Assembly (NCBI RefSeq): GCF_003576315.1
Contig: NZ_QWFZ01000009.1
Coordinates: 51,211 to 115,210, forward strand
Length of the DNA stretch: 64,000 nucleotides
Direction of reading: 5' to 3'
From: Henriciella mobilis
Lineage (GTDB): Bacteria > Pseudomonadota > Alphaproteobacteria > Caulobacterales > Hyphomonadaceae
Shown here: piece by piece, positions 16,979-25,338 of the stretch
Layout: the number at the start of each line of letters is the position of its first letter
How positions within the stretch are numbered: the first letter of the stretch is position 1
Notes under the pieces: generated by a model
What the model was told of the DNA's origin: nothing
The model's database searches: none
The model's input: only the letters and a program-made list of their open reading frames with translations
Program-made: the position numbers and the translations under genes

Positions 16979-17713
16979 ATGACGGACACGGCCAGCGGCC
17001 TTGTAGCGACGGGACTAGCCAAGTCATTTGGCAAGCGCCAGGTCGTGAAAAACGTCTCCCTGTCGCTCCAGCGCGGTGAGGTGGTCGGTCTGCTCGGTCC
17101 CAACGGGGCCGGCAAGACGACCTGCTTCTACATGATCATGGGCCTTATCGGGGCAGACGCCGGAACCATCACGATCGATGGCGCCGATGTCACCGCCCTT
17201 CCCATGTATCAGCGTGCCCGTCTGGGTGTCGGCTATCTTCCGCAGGAAGCCTCGATCTTTCGGGGCATGACGGTGGAACAGAACATCCTGGCAGTCGTGG
17301 AACTTGTCGAAAAGAACAAGGACGCCCGCCAGGCCGAAGTTGATGCCCTTCTGGACGAGTTGCACATCTCGCACCTGCGCAAGCAGTCTGCGACATCCCT
17401 GTCCGGTGGCGAACGCCGCCGTGTGGAGATTGCCCGTGCCCTCGCCTCCAGACCTAGTTTCATGCTTCTGGACGAACCGTTTACCGGTATCGACCCACTC
17501 GCCGTTTCGGATATTTCCGATCTGGTTGGCTACCTGAAGCAGCGCGGCCTTGGCGTGCTGATCACGGACCACCAGGTGCGAGAGACACTCCAGATCGTTG
17601 ATCGGGCATCCATCATCTATGATGGCGGCGTCCTCTTTGAGGGCGTACCGGACGATGTCCTGACCAATGAGGATGTGCGCAGGGTCTATCTCGGCGAGCG
17701 GTTCGCTGCGTAG
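16979..17713 (+). CDS. lptB: LPS export ABC transporter ATP-binding protein LptB
   Basis: ATPase of the LptB2FG complex that extracts LPS from the inner membrane. In the 244 residues the Walker A is GPNGAGKTT, the signature is LSGGERRRVEIARAL, Walker B is FMLLDEPFTGIDP and the switch His is in ITDHQVRE. The start ATG at 16979 has GGGAGG 10 bases upstream; a GTG at 16961 overlaps that site and is rejected. It follows lptA by 87 bases, a gap that may carry an extra promoter, and is 6 bases before rpoN. lptF and lptG are not in this window. Confidence 0.96.
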   Translation: MTDTASGLVATGLAKSFGKRQVVKNVSLSLQRGEVVGLLGPNGAGKTTCFYMIMGLIGADAGTITIDGADVTALPMYQRARLGVGYLPQEASIFRGMTVEQNILAVVELVEKNKDARQAEVDALLDELHISHLRKQSATSLSGGERRRVEIARALASRPSFMLLDEPFTGIDPLAVSDISDLVGYLKQRGLGVLITDHQVRETLQIVDRASIIYDGGVLFEGVPDDVLTNEDVRRVYLGERFAA

Positions 17714-17719
17714 AGAATA

Positions 17720-19231
17720 ATGGCCATTTCACAACGCCTCGACATGCGCCAGGGAACGTCCCTGGTGATGACCCCACAGCTCCAGCAGGCCATCAAGCTG
17801 CTGCAGCTCTCCAATGTCGAACTGGCAGAGTTCATCGAGGCCGAGATCGAGCGCAATCCGCTCCTCTCGCGTGCCGAAGGCGGCGAGCGCGATGAGTATG
17901 CGCCCGAAGAAGTGGCCGCCCCCGCCAAGCGCGAGGAACTTTCCCTCGACGATACAAGCGGGATGAACGAAGCCCGCGAGGCCATGGATGCCTCGCATGA
18001 GGATCTCTACGAAAGCGGCACCAATTCCGACAGCGGCAAGACCGCCGACCAGATGGCCGGCCCGTCGGCCAAGACCGACTGGTCGCAGGCCGGCTCCGGC
18101 GGCAGCTTCTCCGGCGACGATTATGATTTCGAAGGCAGCGTCAGCAGCGAGAAGTCGCTGCACGAGCACCTGCACGACCAGCTGACCATGTCCGGCCTGT
18201 CCCTGGCCGACCAGCTGATCGGCGCGCGGCTGATCGACGAGACCGATGATGCCGGCTACTGCAAGGTCGACCTTGAAGAAGTCGCCAGCGCGCTTGGCGC
18301 CGATCCGGCCAATGTCGAGGCGGTGCTCCAGGTCTGCCAGGGCTTCGAGCCGACCGGGGTCATGGCCCGCGACGTCCAGGAATGCCTGGCGCTGCAGCTG
18401 AAGGAACAGAACCGGTTCGACCCGGCCATGGCGGCCCTGATCGAGAATCTCGACCTCGTGGCCAAGCATGACATCAACGGGCTGTGTGAGGCCTGCGGCG
18501 TCGACAAGGAAGATGTCCGCGACATGATCTCCGAGCTGCGCGCGCTGACGCCGCGCCCGGGATCGGCCTTTTCGAGCGGCACCACGATTGCGGTCGTGCC
18601 CGACGTCTTCGTGCGTGAATTGCCGAACGGCATGTTCGCGGTCGAGCTGAATTCGGACACGCTGCCGAAAGTGCTGATGGACAAGGCCTATTATGCCGAG
18701 GTCAGCACGCTCCCGATGCGCGCGAACGAGAAGGAATTCATCAGTGAGTGCGCCCAGAACGCATCTTGGCTGATCAAGTCGCTCGACCAGCGCGCGCGGA
18801 CCATCCTGAAAGTCGCCAGCGAGATCGTGCGCCAGCAGGACGCCTTCTTCGCGCATGGCGTCGCGCATCTGCGCCCGCTGAACCTGAAACAGGTCGCCGA
18901 CGCCATCCAGATGCACGAGTCCACGGTCAGCCGGGTGACGTCCAACAAGTATATGGGCACCCCACGCGGCCTGTTCGAACTCAAATATTTCTTCTCAGCC
19001 GCCATTCCGGGCACGGCGGGCGGCGACGCCCACTCGGCCGAGGCGGTCCGCTACCGCATCAAGCAGCTGGTCGACGACGAAGGTCAGAACGTGCTGTCCG
19101 ACGATCAGATTGTGGAAATTCTGACCGAATTTGGCATAGAAATAGCAAGACGCACCGTAGCCAAGTACAGGGAAAGCCTGAACATTCCTTCGAGTGTGCA
19201 GCGGCGCCGGCGTCTCAAGGCGAGTGCGTAG
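17720..19231 (+). CDS. rpoN: RNA polymerase sigma-54 factor
   Basis: Sigma-54 directs transcription from -24/-12 promoters that need AAA+ enhancer-binding activators. The 503-residue protein has the Gln/Leu-rich region I (LVMTPQLQQAIKLLQLSN, about 15-35) and an acidic variable region II (about 60-135). The core-binding and DNA-binding region III follows (HESTVSRVTSNKYM near 400). The C-terminus carries the RpoN box, ARRTVAKYRE. It is 6 bases downstream of lptB and upstream of hpf and ptsN, the classic rpoN neighbourhood in proteobacteria. Confidence 0.97.
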   Translation: MAISQRLDMRQGTSLVMTPQLQQAIKLLQLSNVELAEFIEAEIERNPLLSRAEGGERDEYAPEEVAAPAKREELSLDDTSGMNEAREAMDASHEDLYESGTNSDSGKTADQMAGPSAKTDWSQAGSGGSFSGDDYDFEGSVSSEKSLHEHLHDQLTMSGLSLADQLIGARLIDETDDAGYCKVDLEEVASALGADPANVEAVLQVCQGFEPTGVMARDVQECLALQLKEQNRFDPAMAALIENLDLVAKHDINGLCEACGVDKEDVRDMISELRALTPRPGSAFSSGTTIAVVPDVFVRELPNGMFAVELNSDTLPKVLMDKAYYAEVSTLPMRANEKEFISECAQNASWLIKSLDQRARTILKVASEIVRQQDAFFAHGVAHLRPLNLKQVADAIQMHESTVSRVTSNKYMGTPRGLFELKYFFSAAIPGTAGGDAHSAEAVRYRIKQLVDDEGQNVLSDDQIVEILTEFGIEIARRTVAKYRESLNIPSSVQRRRRLKASA

Positions 19232-19337
19232 GCCCTGCTGACGGGTTGTTGACTCAGCCCCACAGCATTTTAAGGAACCGCGGTCTCGATTTCCCCGCCC
19301 GGGGCGTTATAGTAAGAGCTCGTCAACGGAGAGTTCC

Positions 19338-19931
19338 GTGCAGATACAGATTGCAGGACGGAAGATGGATCTAGGCGATGCGCTTCGCACGCGTATCGAG
19401 GAAGGTCTGGAAGCTGCCGTCACAAAATACTTCGACAGGGAATTTGATGGTCATGTGACTGTCTCTCCCAACGGCCATGAAACCGAGATCGACTGCAACG
19501 TACATTTGCCATCAGGCATTATCCTGCAGTCGACGGGCAAGGCGGACGACCCCTATGTGGCGCTCGACGAAGCCTTGCAGAAGATGGAAAAGCGGGTCCG
19601 CCGGTACAAGCGGCGCCTGAAGGACCATCACAAGAACGGCCGGGATCCATTCCCGAGCGAACCGGCTGCATCCTTCGTCCTGAAGTCCACCCCGGAAGAT
19701 GACGAGCCTTCGCAGACCGGTGAATCCGGCGAAGCGCCTGTAATCGTGGCAGAAACTGCTTCTCAAATTCGCACGATGACTGTTTCCGAGGCTGTTCTTC
19801 AACTCGAACTTGCCGACTCACCTGCCCTCATGTTTCGCAATGCGAAGCATAAGGGATTGAACATGGTGTATCGGCGCGCAGACGGAAACATTGGCTGGGT
19901 CGACCCGGCTACTGACAGCAAATCCTCCTGA
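19338..19931 (+). CDS. hpf: ribosome hibernation-promoting factor, long form
   Basis: Binds the decoding region of idle 30S subunits and, in the long form, dimerises ribosomes into 100S particles. The 197 residues comprise the N-terminal S30AE domain (1-100, MQIQIAGRKMDLGDALR and KADDPYVALDEALQKMEKR) and an acidic linker. A C-terminal dimerisation domain follows (about 140-190, MTVSEAVLQLELADSPALMF and NMVYRRADGNIGWVDP). The start is GTG at 19338 preceded by GGAGAG. Position between rpoN and ptsN is conserved. Confidence 0.95.
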   Translation: MQIQIAGRKMDLGDALRTRIEEGLEAAVTKYFDREFDGHVTVSPNGHETEIDCNVHLPSGIILQSTGKADDPYVALDEALQKMEKRVRRYKRRLKDHHKNGRDPFPSEPAASFVLKSTPEDDEPSQTGESGEAPVIVAETASQIRTMTVSEAVLQLELADSPALMFRNAKHKGLNMVYRRADGNIGWVDPATDSKSS

Positions 19932-19949
19932 CGAAACTTTGGCAGGCTC

Positions 19950-20423
19950 ATGGCGACTGATTTAACAAGCCTTCTTGGCGAAGGCGTCATCCTCGATCCT
20001 GTTTCGGTCGAGAACCGGAAGCAGGCGCTGACAACCCTTGCTGGCGCGCTGGCGGAAAAGACCCGCCTCGACGCACGCGACATCTTTGATGCCGTGATGG
20101 AACGCGAGCGACTTGGGTCGACCGGCGTTGGCGAAGGCGTTGCCATTCCGCACGCCCGGATCGACAAGCTGTCCAATCCGATTGGCGGCTTCGTCCGCCT
20201 GCGCGACGGCGTGGACTTCGATGCCGTCGATGACCGGCCCTGCGACCTCATCTTCATGCTGATCGCGCCTGTCGGCTCCGGCGCAGACCATCTGCGCGCG
20301 CTGGCCCAGGTCAGCCGCACGCTCCGCCAGCCTGACCTGCGCAGTGCCCTGCGCAAGGCCGAAACGGCGAGCGAAATGAAGGTCATCCTGTGCCCTGAAG
20401 CGGCCAACGCGTCAGCCGCCTGA
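19950..20423 (+). CDS. ptsN: nitrogen PTS EIIA protein
   Basis: EIIA-Ntr, the end phosphoacceptor of the regulatory nitrogen phosphotransferase chain (EI-Ntr, NPr), which transmits nitrogen and carbon state to other proteins. The 157 residues carry GVGEGVAIPHARIDK with the phosphorylated His68, and the family's GGFVRLRDGVDFDAVDDRP. It starts 18 bases after hpf, so the rpoN-hpf-ptsN order suggests one transcript. EI and NPr genes are not in the window. Confidence 0.96.
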   Translation: MATDLTSLLGEGVILDPVSVENRKQALTTLAGALAEKTRLDARDIFDAVMERERLGSTGVGEGVAIPHARIDKLSNPIGGFVRLRDGVDFDAVDDRPCDLIFMLIAPVGSGADHLRALAQVSRTLRQPDLRSALRKAETASEMKVILCPEAANASAA

Positions 20424-20481
20424 CCGGATTTCAGGCTTAGAAGATTTCCAGTTCTAACGGATTGTCCGCGGCCCGAGAGGC

Positions 20482-21534
20482 TCAGCGCGGACGCATGCCG
20501 CCGCCGGTCACCTGGTTCGAGGCGGGCACTTCGGTGAGCGCCGGGCCATCGGCCGATCCACCAGCCCCTTCAGCGGCGCCCGCCACCTTCTGGTCGAGGA
20601 AGGCCTGCAGGTCGGCAACGCTCTCCTGCCAGACTTCTTCCTGCGGCAAGTGCCCTGCATCGGGATAGATGATGGCCACTGCGTTCGGGATGGCCTCCTC
20701 GAAGCGCGCAGCGTCCGAGACCGGGATGATGCGATCCTGCTCTCCCCAGAGGATGAGTGTCGGCACACTGATGGCTTCCAGTTTCGCCTTGCTGGCCTTT
20801 TCGCGCTGCGGGCTGCCCGCCAACAGGCTCAGCAGCGCATCGCGGTGTCCGGGCGCACGCGACAGCGCCGCATAGCGCTCTGCCATGTCCGTGCTCACGA
20901 AAAGCGGGTCCGCCACCGACTTCCTCAACCCGTCCTCGATCAGGCCCGACAGGTCGAGGTCCCTGATCAGCGTGCGGGCCACGGGAATGCGCAGCAGACG
21001 GAAAATGAGCGGCCGCTCCTCAGCCTCGCTCTCCGGCCAGCCGGCGGCATCGACAAGGATCAGGCTGTCGAGCTGTCCGGGATGGGCGAGCGCATACTCC
21101 CATGCGACCTGGCCGCCCATCGACGAGCCGGCCAGCGAAACACTGGAGATGTTCAGTTTCGACAGCAGCGCGTCAACGGCGTCGACATAATAGTCGATCG
21201 ATACGTCTCCGTTTTCCGGCACGCGCGAGAGGCCATGTCCCGGCAGGTCAAGCGTGATCACACGATAGGTATCGTCCAGCTCCCTGACCCAATGCTTCCA
21301 TGTGTGGAGCGAGGCGGCAAAGCCGTGAACCAGCACAATGACCGGCGCATCGCGCGGTCCGGTATCGGTATAGTGGAGCTTGAGATCGTCGCGCACCGTC
21401 AGGAAGCGCGAGTCCTGCAGCGCATAGGTCGATTCCAGCGTTTCATAGGGAATGTCGGGACGGCGAAGCGCCAGCCATCCAGCCGCCAGAACGGCGACCG
21501 TCGTCAGAAGTATCGCAGCAAATTTGCGAAGCAT
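20482..21534 (-). CDS. membrane-anchored alpha/beta hydrolase
   Basis: A 350-residue alpha/beta hydrolase with an N-terminal hydrophobic anchor (4-23), so the catalytic domain probably faces the periplasm. VLVHGFAASLHTWKHW forms the oxyanion region, and the nucleophile elbow is GSSMG with Ser138. The acid lies in LWGEQDRIIPVSDA and the His in YPDAGHLPQEE. The C-terminal 35 residues are a low-complexity Gly/Ala/Pro tail. The core resembles C-C hydrolases and haloalkane-dehalogenase-like esterases; the substrate is unknown. It is 69 bases downstream of the moeB-like gene on the same strand. Confidence 0.82.
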   Translation of the reverse strand: MLRKFAAILLTTVAVLAAGWLALRRPDIPYETLESTYALQDSRFLTVRDDLKLHYTDTGPRDAPVIVLVHGFAASLHTWKHWVRELDDTYRVITLDLPGHGLSRVPENGDVSIDYYVDAVDALLSKLNISSVSLAGSSMGGQVAWEYALAHPGQLDSLILVDAAGWPESEAEERPLIFRLLRIPVARTLIRDLDLSGLIEDGLRKSVADPLFVSTDMAERYAALSRAPGHRDALLSLLAGSPQREKASKAKLEAISVPTLILWGEQDRIIPVSDAARFEEAIPNAVAIIYPDAGHLPQEEVWQESVADLQAFLDQKVAGAAEGAGGSADGPALTEVPASNQVTGGGMRPR

Positions 21535-21603
21535 CTGCCCTCACCGATCACTCAACACGCCTGTCGTAAAACCGTCAAAGCGCGGCCATGTCAAAGGAAA
21601 GAT

Positions 21604-22344
21604 TCAGGCAGAGCAGACAGGACAGTCCGTGTCCTGACGAAGTTTCACGGCACGCGATACACCGCTCAGCCCGTCGAGGATCAGGACCTGCCCCATCAGC
21701 GGCCGGCCAGCCCCTGTAATGATCTTCATGGCTTCGAGTGCCATGTGGCTCGCAACGATGCCGGTGACGGGGCCGACAACGCCGACATCCTCGCACGCTT
21801 CCGCCATGGGCGGGGCTTCGGGAACAAAACATTGATAGCAGGGCTGGCCGGTCTCCACACCCGATGCAAAGACCGAGACCTGGCCGGACCAGCGCGTCGC
21901 CGCGCCGGATACAAGCGGCCGGCCGCTGGCATGCGCGACACGGTTCAGCGCGAACCGCGTCTCGAAATTATCGGTGCCGTCGATGAGGACGTCGCCGGAC
22001 AGGGCATCGGCCTCGCTCCAGCGCCTGGCCTGCCGGATGATCCTGCAGTCAGGCGCTGATGCGTTGAGCCGCTCGGCCAGCCGGTCGACCTTGAGGTGGC
22101 CGGTATCGGCTTCTGTAAACTGCACCTGGCGCTGGAGGTTGGAGCGGTCGACGGTGTCAGCGTCCCACAGCTCGATTTCCCCGACGCCGGCGGCGGCAAG
22201 ATACATCGCACACGGACCGCCCAGCGCACCGGCGCCGACTATCGATACCCGCGCCGCCGCGAGCTTCTGTACGCCCGGCCCGCCAATCTCCTTGAGGAGA
22301 ATATGGCGCGACTGGCGCTCAAGCTGTTCAGGGGTCAGGGCCAT
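21604..22344 (-). CDS. moeB: ThiF/MoeB-family adenylyltransferase
   Basis: An E1-like enzyme that adenylates the C-terminal Gly-Gly of a sulfur-carrier protein (MoaD or ThiS). The 246 residues show the MoeB N-terminus RQSRHILLKEIGGPGVQKL, the nucleotide loop VGAGALGGPCAMYLAAAGVG, the Arg-finger region DRSNLQRQVQF and IDGTDNFETRF. Zinc ligands are CYQC and the C-terminal CPVC. There is no rhodanese domain. The ATG at 22344 is used; an upstream start would overlap the divergent helicase gene. MoeB and ThiF cannot be fully separated here because no moa or thi genes are nearby. Confidence 0.85.
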   Translation of the reverse strand: MALTPEQLERQSRHILLKEIGGPGVQKLAAARVSIVGAGALGGPCAMYLAAAGVGEIELWDADTVDRSNLQRQVQFTEADTGHLKVDRLAERLNASAPDCRIIRQARRWSEADALSGDVLIDGTDNFETRFALNRVAHASGRPLVSGAATRWSGQVSVFASGVETGQPCYQCFVPEAPPMAEACEDVGVVGPVTGIVASHMALEAMKIITGAGRPLMGQVLILDGLSGVSRAVKLRQDTDCPVCSA

Positions 22345-22385
22345 GCTCTCGCTTAGCAGGGCGGATGCGGTTAAGGCTACAGGCA

Positions 22386-23735
22386 ATGAGCGACTCGGTT
22401 CCATCCAACGTGCCCGACACGATCTATGCCGCCCCGGCCGAATGGGTCGCGAAAGGGGCTGGCGCCCAGGGCAATCTCTTCCTCACAGGCCGCGCCGGTA
22501 CGGGCAAGACGACGATGCTGCGCCGCTTCCTGGCCGAGGCCGGCGAGAACACCGTCGTGCTGGCGCCGACCGGGGTCGCGGCAATGAATGCCGGTGGTCA
22601 GACGATCCACTCCTTCTTCAAGCTGCCCCCGCGCCTCATCGAGCCGGCAGACATCAAGCGCCTGCGCGGGGTGCGCCTGATCAAGGCGATCGAGACGATG
22701 ATCATCGACGAGATCTCGATGGTGCGCTCGGACATGCTGGACGCGATCGACAAGAGCCTGCGCCTCAATCGTGGCTCGAAACGCCCATTTGGCGGTGTGC
22801 GGATGATCCTGTCGGGCGACCTGCACCAGCTGCCGCCTGTGGCGCGCGGGCCGGAAGCGGAAATCCTGAATGAGCGTTATGGCGGGCATTATTTCTTCAA
22901 CGCGCCCGGCTTCAAGGAAGCCGAGTTTGCCCTGCTCGCCCTGAAGCATGTCTTCCGCCAGGCCGATCCGCGCTTCCTGGCCCTGCTTGGCGCCATGCGG
23001 CAGGGTCGCCTGACGCCGCCGGATGAGCGCCTGCTGCAGACACTCGTCAGCAAGCGAACAGCCGTCGAGGCGAGCGCGACCCATGTCGTGCTGACGCCGA
23101 ACAATGCCAATGCCTTCCGCATCAACCAGGCGCGCCTCGATGACCTGCCGGGCAAGCCGAGGACGCTGCCCGCCAAGGTGCAGGGCGACTTCGACGAGAA
23201 GTCCTATCCCACAGAAGCCGACCTTGAACTGAAGGAAGGCGCCCGTGTGATGCTGATCAAGAACGATCCGGAAGGCCGCTGGGTCAACGGATCGCTCGCC
23301 ACGGTCGATGGCTTCAAGGGCGACAATGTCCTCGTCGAGCTGGACGGCCACATCTACGAGATCGAGCCGGCGGCCTGGGAGAAGTACAAGTACGACCTGG
23401 ACCCGGAGACCAAAAAAGTGTCGCGCGAAGTGGTCGGGACCTTCAAGCAGGTGCCTTTGCGGCTCGCCTATGCGGTCACGATCCACAAGGCGCAGGGCCT
23501 GACCCTGGACAAGGTCTTCATCGATTTCGACAGGGGGATGTTCGCCCACGGACAGGCTTATGTGGCCTTCTCGCGGGCACGCTCACTGGAGGGGCTGGAA
23601 ATCTCGCGGGCGCTGCGCCCGCGTGACCTCGTCATCGACCGCAGCGCCTTCGCCTTCGGGGAGCTGGAGACGATCGAGAATACGGACGCGTACCTGCTGG
23701 CCCGGTTCGCGAAAGGGGAGGATGTGCTGCTCTAG
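22386..23735 (+). CDS. Pif1/RecD2-like superfamily 1 helicase
   Basis: A 449-residue SF1B-type DNA helicase. Motif I is LTGRAGTGKTTMLRRFL, Ia is APTGVAAMNAGGQTIHSFF, motif II is MIIDEISMVRSDM and motif III is ILSGDLHQLPPV. The C-terminal UvrD-like domain has VTIHKAQGLTLDKVFIDF and YVAFSRARSLEGLEI. This compact Pif1-like form is widespread in bacteria but its physiological role is unclear; 5'-3' unwinding is inferred from the family. An ATG at 22365 is an alternative start. The 3' end overlaps the convergent PspB-like stop by 4 bases. Confidence 0.88.
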   Translation: MSDSVPSNVPDTIYAAPAEWVAKGAGAQGNLFLTGRAGTGKTTMLRRFLAEAGENTVVLAPTGVAAMNAGGQTIHSFFKLPPRLIEPADIKRLRGVRLIKAIETMIIDEISMVRSDMLDAIDKSLRLNRGSKRPFGGVRMILSGDLHQLPPVARGPEAEILNERYGGHYFFNAPGFKEAEFALLALKHVFRQADPRFLALLGAMRQGRLTPPDERLLQTLVSKRTAVEASATHVVLTPNNANAFRINQARLDDLPGKPRTLPAKVQGDFDEKSYPTEADLELKEGARVMLIKNDPEGRWVNGSLATVDGFKGDNVLVELDGHIYEIEPAAWEKYKYDLDPETKKVSREVVGTFKQVPLRLAYAVTIHKAQGLTLDKVFIDFDRGMFAHGQAYVAFSRARSLEGLEISRALRPRDLVIDRSAFAFGELETIENTDAYLLARFAKGEDVLL

Positions 23736-23995
23736 GCCAGCCGGCGGAATTCCTCGCGCAGGCGTTCGTCCTTGTCGGTCGCAATAGTCTCCAGGACGCC
23801 CACGCGTTCGGTCAGGCGCTCCACTTCGCGGCGCATCTTCTCGAGTTCGGCCCTCGTCTCGGCATGGGCCTTCGCCTCGGCATCAGATGCTTCCCGGTTG
23901 CCTTGCGTCTTGATCCAGTTGTTGAAGACGCCCGCACCCACGGCAATCAGCACGATGAAGACGACCATGGTGAATGGACTATCGATTTCGAACAT
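23732..23995 (-). CDS. PspB-like small membrane protein
   Basis: An 87-residue protein with one N-terminal transmembrane helix (about 8-26, FTMVVFIVLIAVGAGVFNNW), then a charged region that should form a coiled coil (about 40-80, AELEKMRREVERLTERVGVLE). This layout matches phage-shock-protein-B-like proteins, which sense envelope stress with PspC. Neither PspA nor PspC is nearby, so the functional assignment is tentative. A palindrome, TATCG-N5-CGATA, lies 17-31 bases upstream of the start and is a probable operator. Confidence 0.65.
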   Translation of the reverse strand: MFEIDSPFTMVVFIVLIAVGAGVFNNWIKTQGNREASDAEAKAHAETRAELEKMRREVERLTERVGVLETIATDKDERLREEFRRLA

Positions 23996-24011
23996 AGGAC
24001 CCTCGGCTTGT

Positions 24012-24026
24012 TATCGTAAATCGATA
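24012..24026. promoter_or_regulatory. palindromic operator-like site TATCG-N5-CGATA
   Basis: TATCG (24012-24016) and CGATA (24022-24026) flank a 5-base centre, in an AT-rich patch directly upstream of the PspB-like gene (start 23995). One further flanking base pair (T24011/A24027) extends the symmetry. A similar site with the same spacing is found at 33341-33355. The binding protein is unknown. Confidence 0.5.
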
Positions 24027-24063
24027 ATAAGGCCTCGCCGGTCAAAATACAAGGGAAATCCGT

Positions 24064-24519
24064 TCATCGTCCCGTGGAGCCGAATCCGCCCTCGCCGCGA
24101 ACCGTCTCCGGCAGCGTGTCGACCGCGACCCAGCCGATACGCGTCACCGGTGCCAGGACCATCTGACCGATGCGCTCTCCGCGCGCGATGGTGAAAGTCT
24201 CCTGACCATGATTGATCAGGATCACCTTCAGCTCGCCGCGATAGTCGCTGTCGATCGTGCCGGGCGTATTGAGGCAGGTAATGCCATGCTTGGCGGCAAG
24301 ACCTGAGCGCGGGCGCATCTGGATTTCATAACCTTCAGGGATCGCGACAGAGAGCCCGGTCGGCACCATGGCCCGCTCGCCAGGCTTCAGCGAGAGGGGC
24401 TCGCCATCGGGCACAGCGGCGCGGACATCCATGCCGGCGGCGCCATCCGTCTCATAAGCGGGCAGCGGCAGGCCTTCGAAATGCGGGAGCGTTTTAACGG
24501 CAACATCAACGGTGGTCAT
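24064..24519 (-). CDS. dut: deoxyuridine 5'-triphosphate nucleotidohydrolase
   Basis: Trimeric dUTPase, hydrolysing dUTP to dUMP and keeping uracil out of DNA. All five motifs are visible in the 151 residues: AAGMDVRAA (1), [12 protein letters not shown] (2), [18 protein letters not shown] (3), RGERIGQMV (4) and the C-terminal arm [11 protein letters not shown] (5). Length is typical. It belongs to the alphaproteobacterial group dut-coaBC-ubiB-ubiE on this strand, although two small genes intervene here between coaBC and dut. Confidence 0.97.
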   Translation of the reverse strand: MTTVDVAVKTLPHFEGLPLPAYETDGAAGMDVRAAVPDGEPLSLKPGERAMVPTGLSVAIPEGYEIQMRPRSGLAAKHGITCLNTPGTIDSDYRGELKVILINHGQETFTIARGERIGQMVLAPVTRIGWVAVDTLPETVRGEGGFGSTGR

Positions 24520-24568
24520 GCCCGCCTATGCGCGGGAGTCGGTGGCCGGTGTCAACTTGAAAAAGGCC

Positions 24569-24709
24569 TCAGGCGCCGGACTGGGCGAGCTGGGCTTCCT
24601 TTGCGCCGGCTGCGGCGTCGCCCTCTGCCGCATTGGCCTGGCTGCCAACCCCGGCAAGGCCGATGACGAGAACGCAAACGAAGGCGAAATATCCAATGAT
24701 CAGGCGCAT
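24569..24709 (-). CDS. small secreted peptide, hypothetical
   Basis: A 46-residue open frame starting MRLIIGYFAFVCVLVIGLAG, which looks like a Sec signal or single membrane helix ending ANA-A, followed by a short Ala-rich acidic tail. A longer reading from 24799 or an ATG near 24736 would place a polar extension before the helix. It is not recognised as a family. Codon use looks genomic, but the frame is short and could be spurious. Confidence 0.4.
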   Translation of the reverse strand: MRLIIGYFAFVCVLVIGLAGVGSQANAAEGDAAAGAKEAQLAQSGA

Positions 24710-24838
24710 GGGCAGGTTCCGTTCCTGAGCGGACATATAGCTAAAGCTGAAATTGCAAACAAAGTGTTCAAATCTGTTAATTTTAACAAAGCCGATCATG
24801 ACCGGAAGTTCCGGCAGGAATGTGACCGGGATGCGGCC

Positions 24839-25246
24839 TTATCTGTAAATCGCAATGAAGATCGAGGCCGCTGACACCACCAGCGACAGTCCGGCCAGCC
24901 GCGTCGAGACGATAAAACGTTTCCGTTCATCCTGAAGGTCCGACAGGACCGAGGCGAGCAGCGGGAAGTTCACGCAGTGCCGATCCCCGCCAATCCGCAT
25001 CGAGAAGAAGTTCACCTGGTCGCCGGAGCCCGTGTGCGAGCCGTACTTGGCGTTCATGTGATAGTAGAGCCGCCCGAAGATCAGGTCCTCATCGCACCGG
25101 AATCGCTTGGCGAGCGCCATGGTGTCGATCGGCACCCAGACCTTGGCAGACCGCGTCTTGTTCTCGTCAGAATACTCGGAGAATGGACGCAGATAGCGCT
25201 TGTAGATCTCGCGCAGCAGCCTCTCATCGGTTGGAATAACGGCCAC
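24839..25246 (-). CDS. hypothetical protein with C-terminal membrane helix
   Basis: A 135-residue protein not recognised as a named family. The body is polar (RLLREIYKRYLRPFSEYSDENK, then LAKRFRCDEDLIFGRLYYHMNAKYG) and the last 20 residues (AGLSLVVSAASIFIAIY) form a tail-anchor-like helix. The start is GTG at 25246, with GGGAGGA 6 bases upstream; earlier in-frame starts lack such a site. It lies between coaBC and dut on the same strand, 92 bases after coaBC. Confidence 0.6.
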   Translation of the reverse strand: MAVIPTDERLLREIYKRYLRPFSEYSDENKTRSAKVWVPIDTMALAKRFRCDEDLIFGRLYYHMNAKYGSHTGSGDQVNFFSMRIGGDRHCVNFPLLASVLSDLQDERKRFIVSTRLAGLSLVVSAASIFIAIYR

Positions 25247-25338
25247 CCTCTGTCCTCCCACCTGCTGAAAGCAGGCCAAGGATTGGCCGAACGGGCCTCA
25301 AGGTCAATGTCGGCGAGGGCAGGTTCGGGCGATTTCGC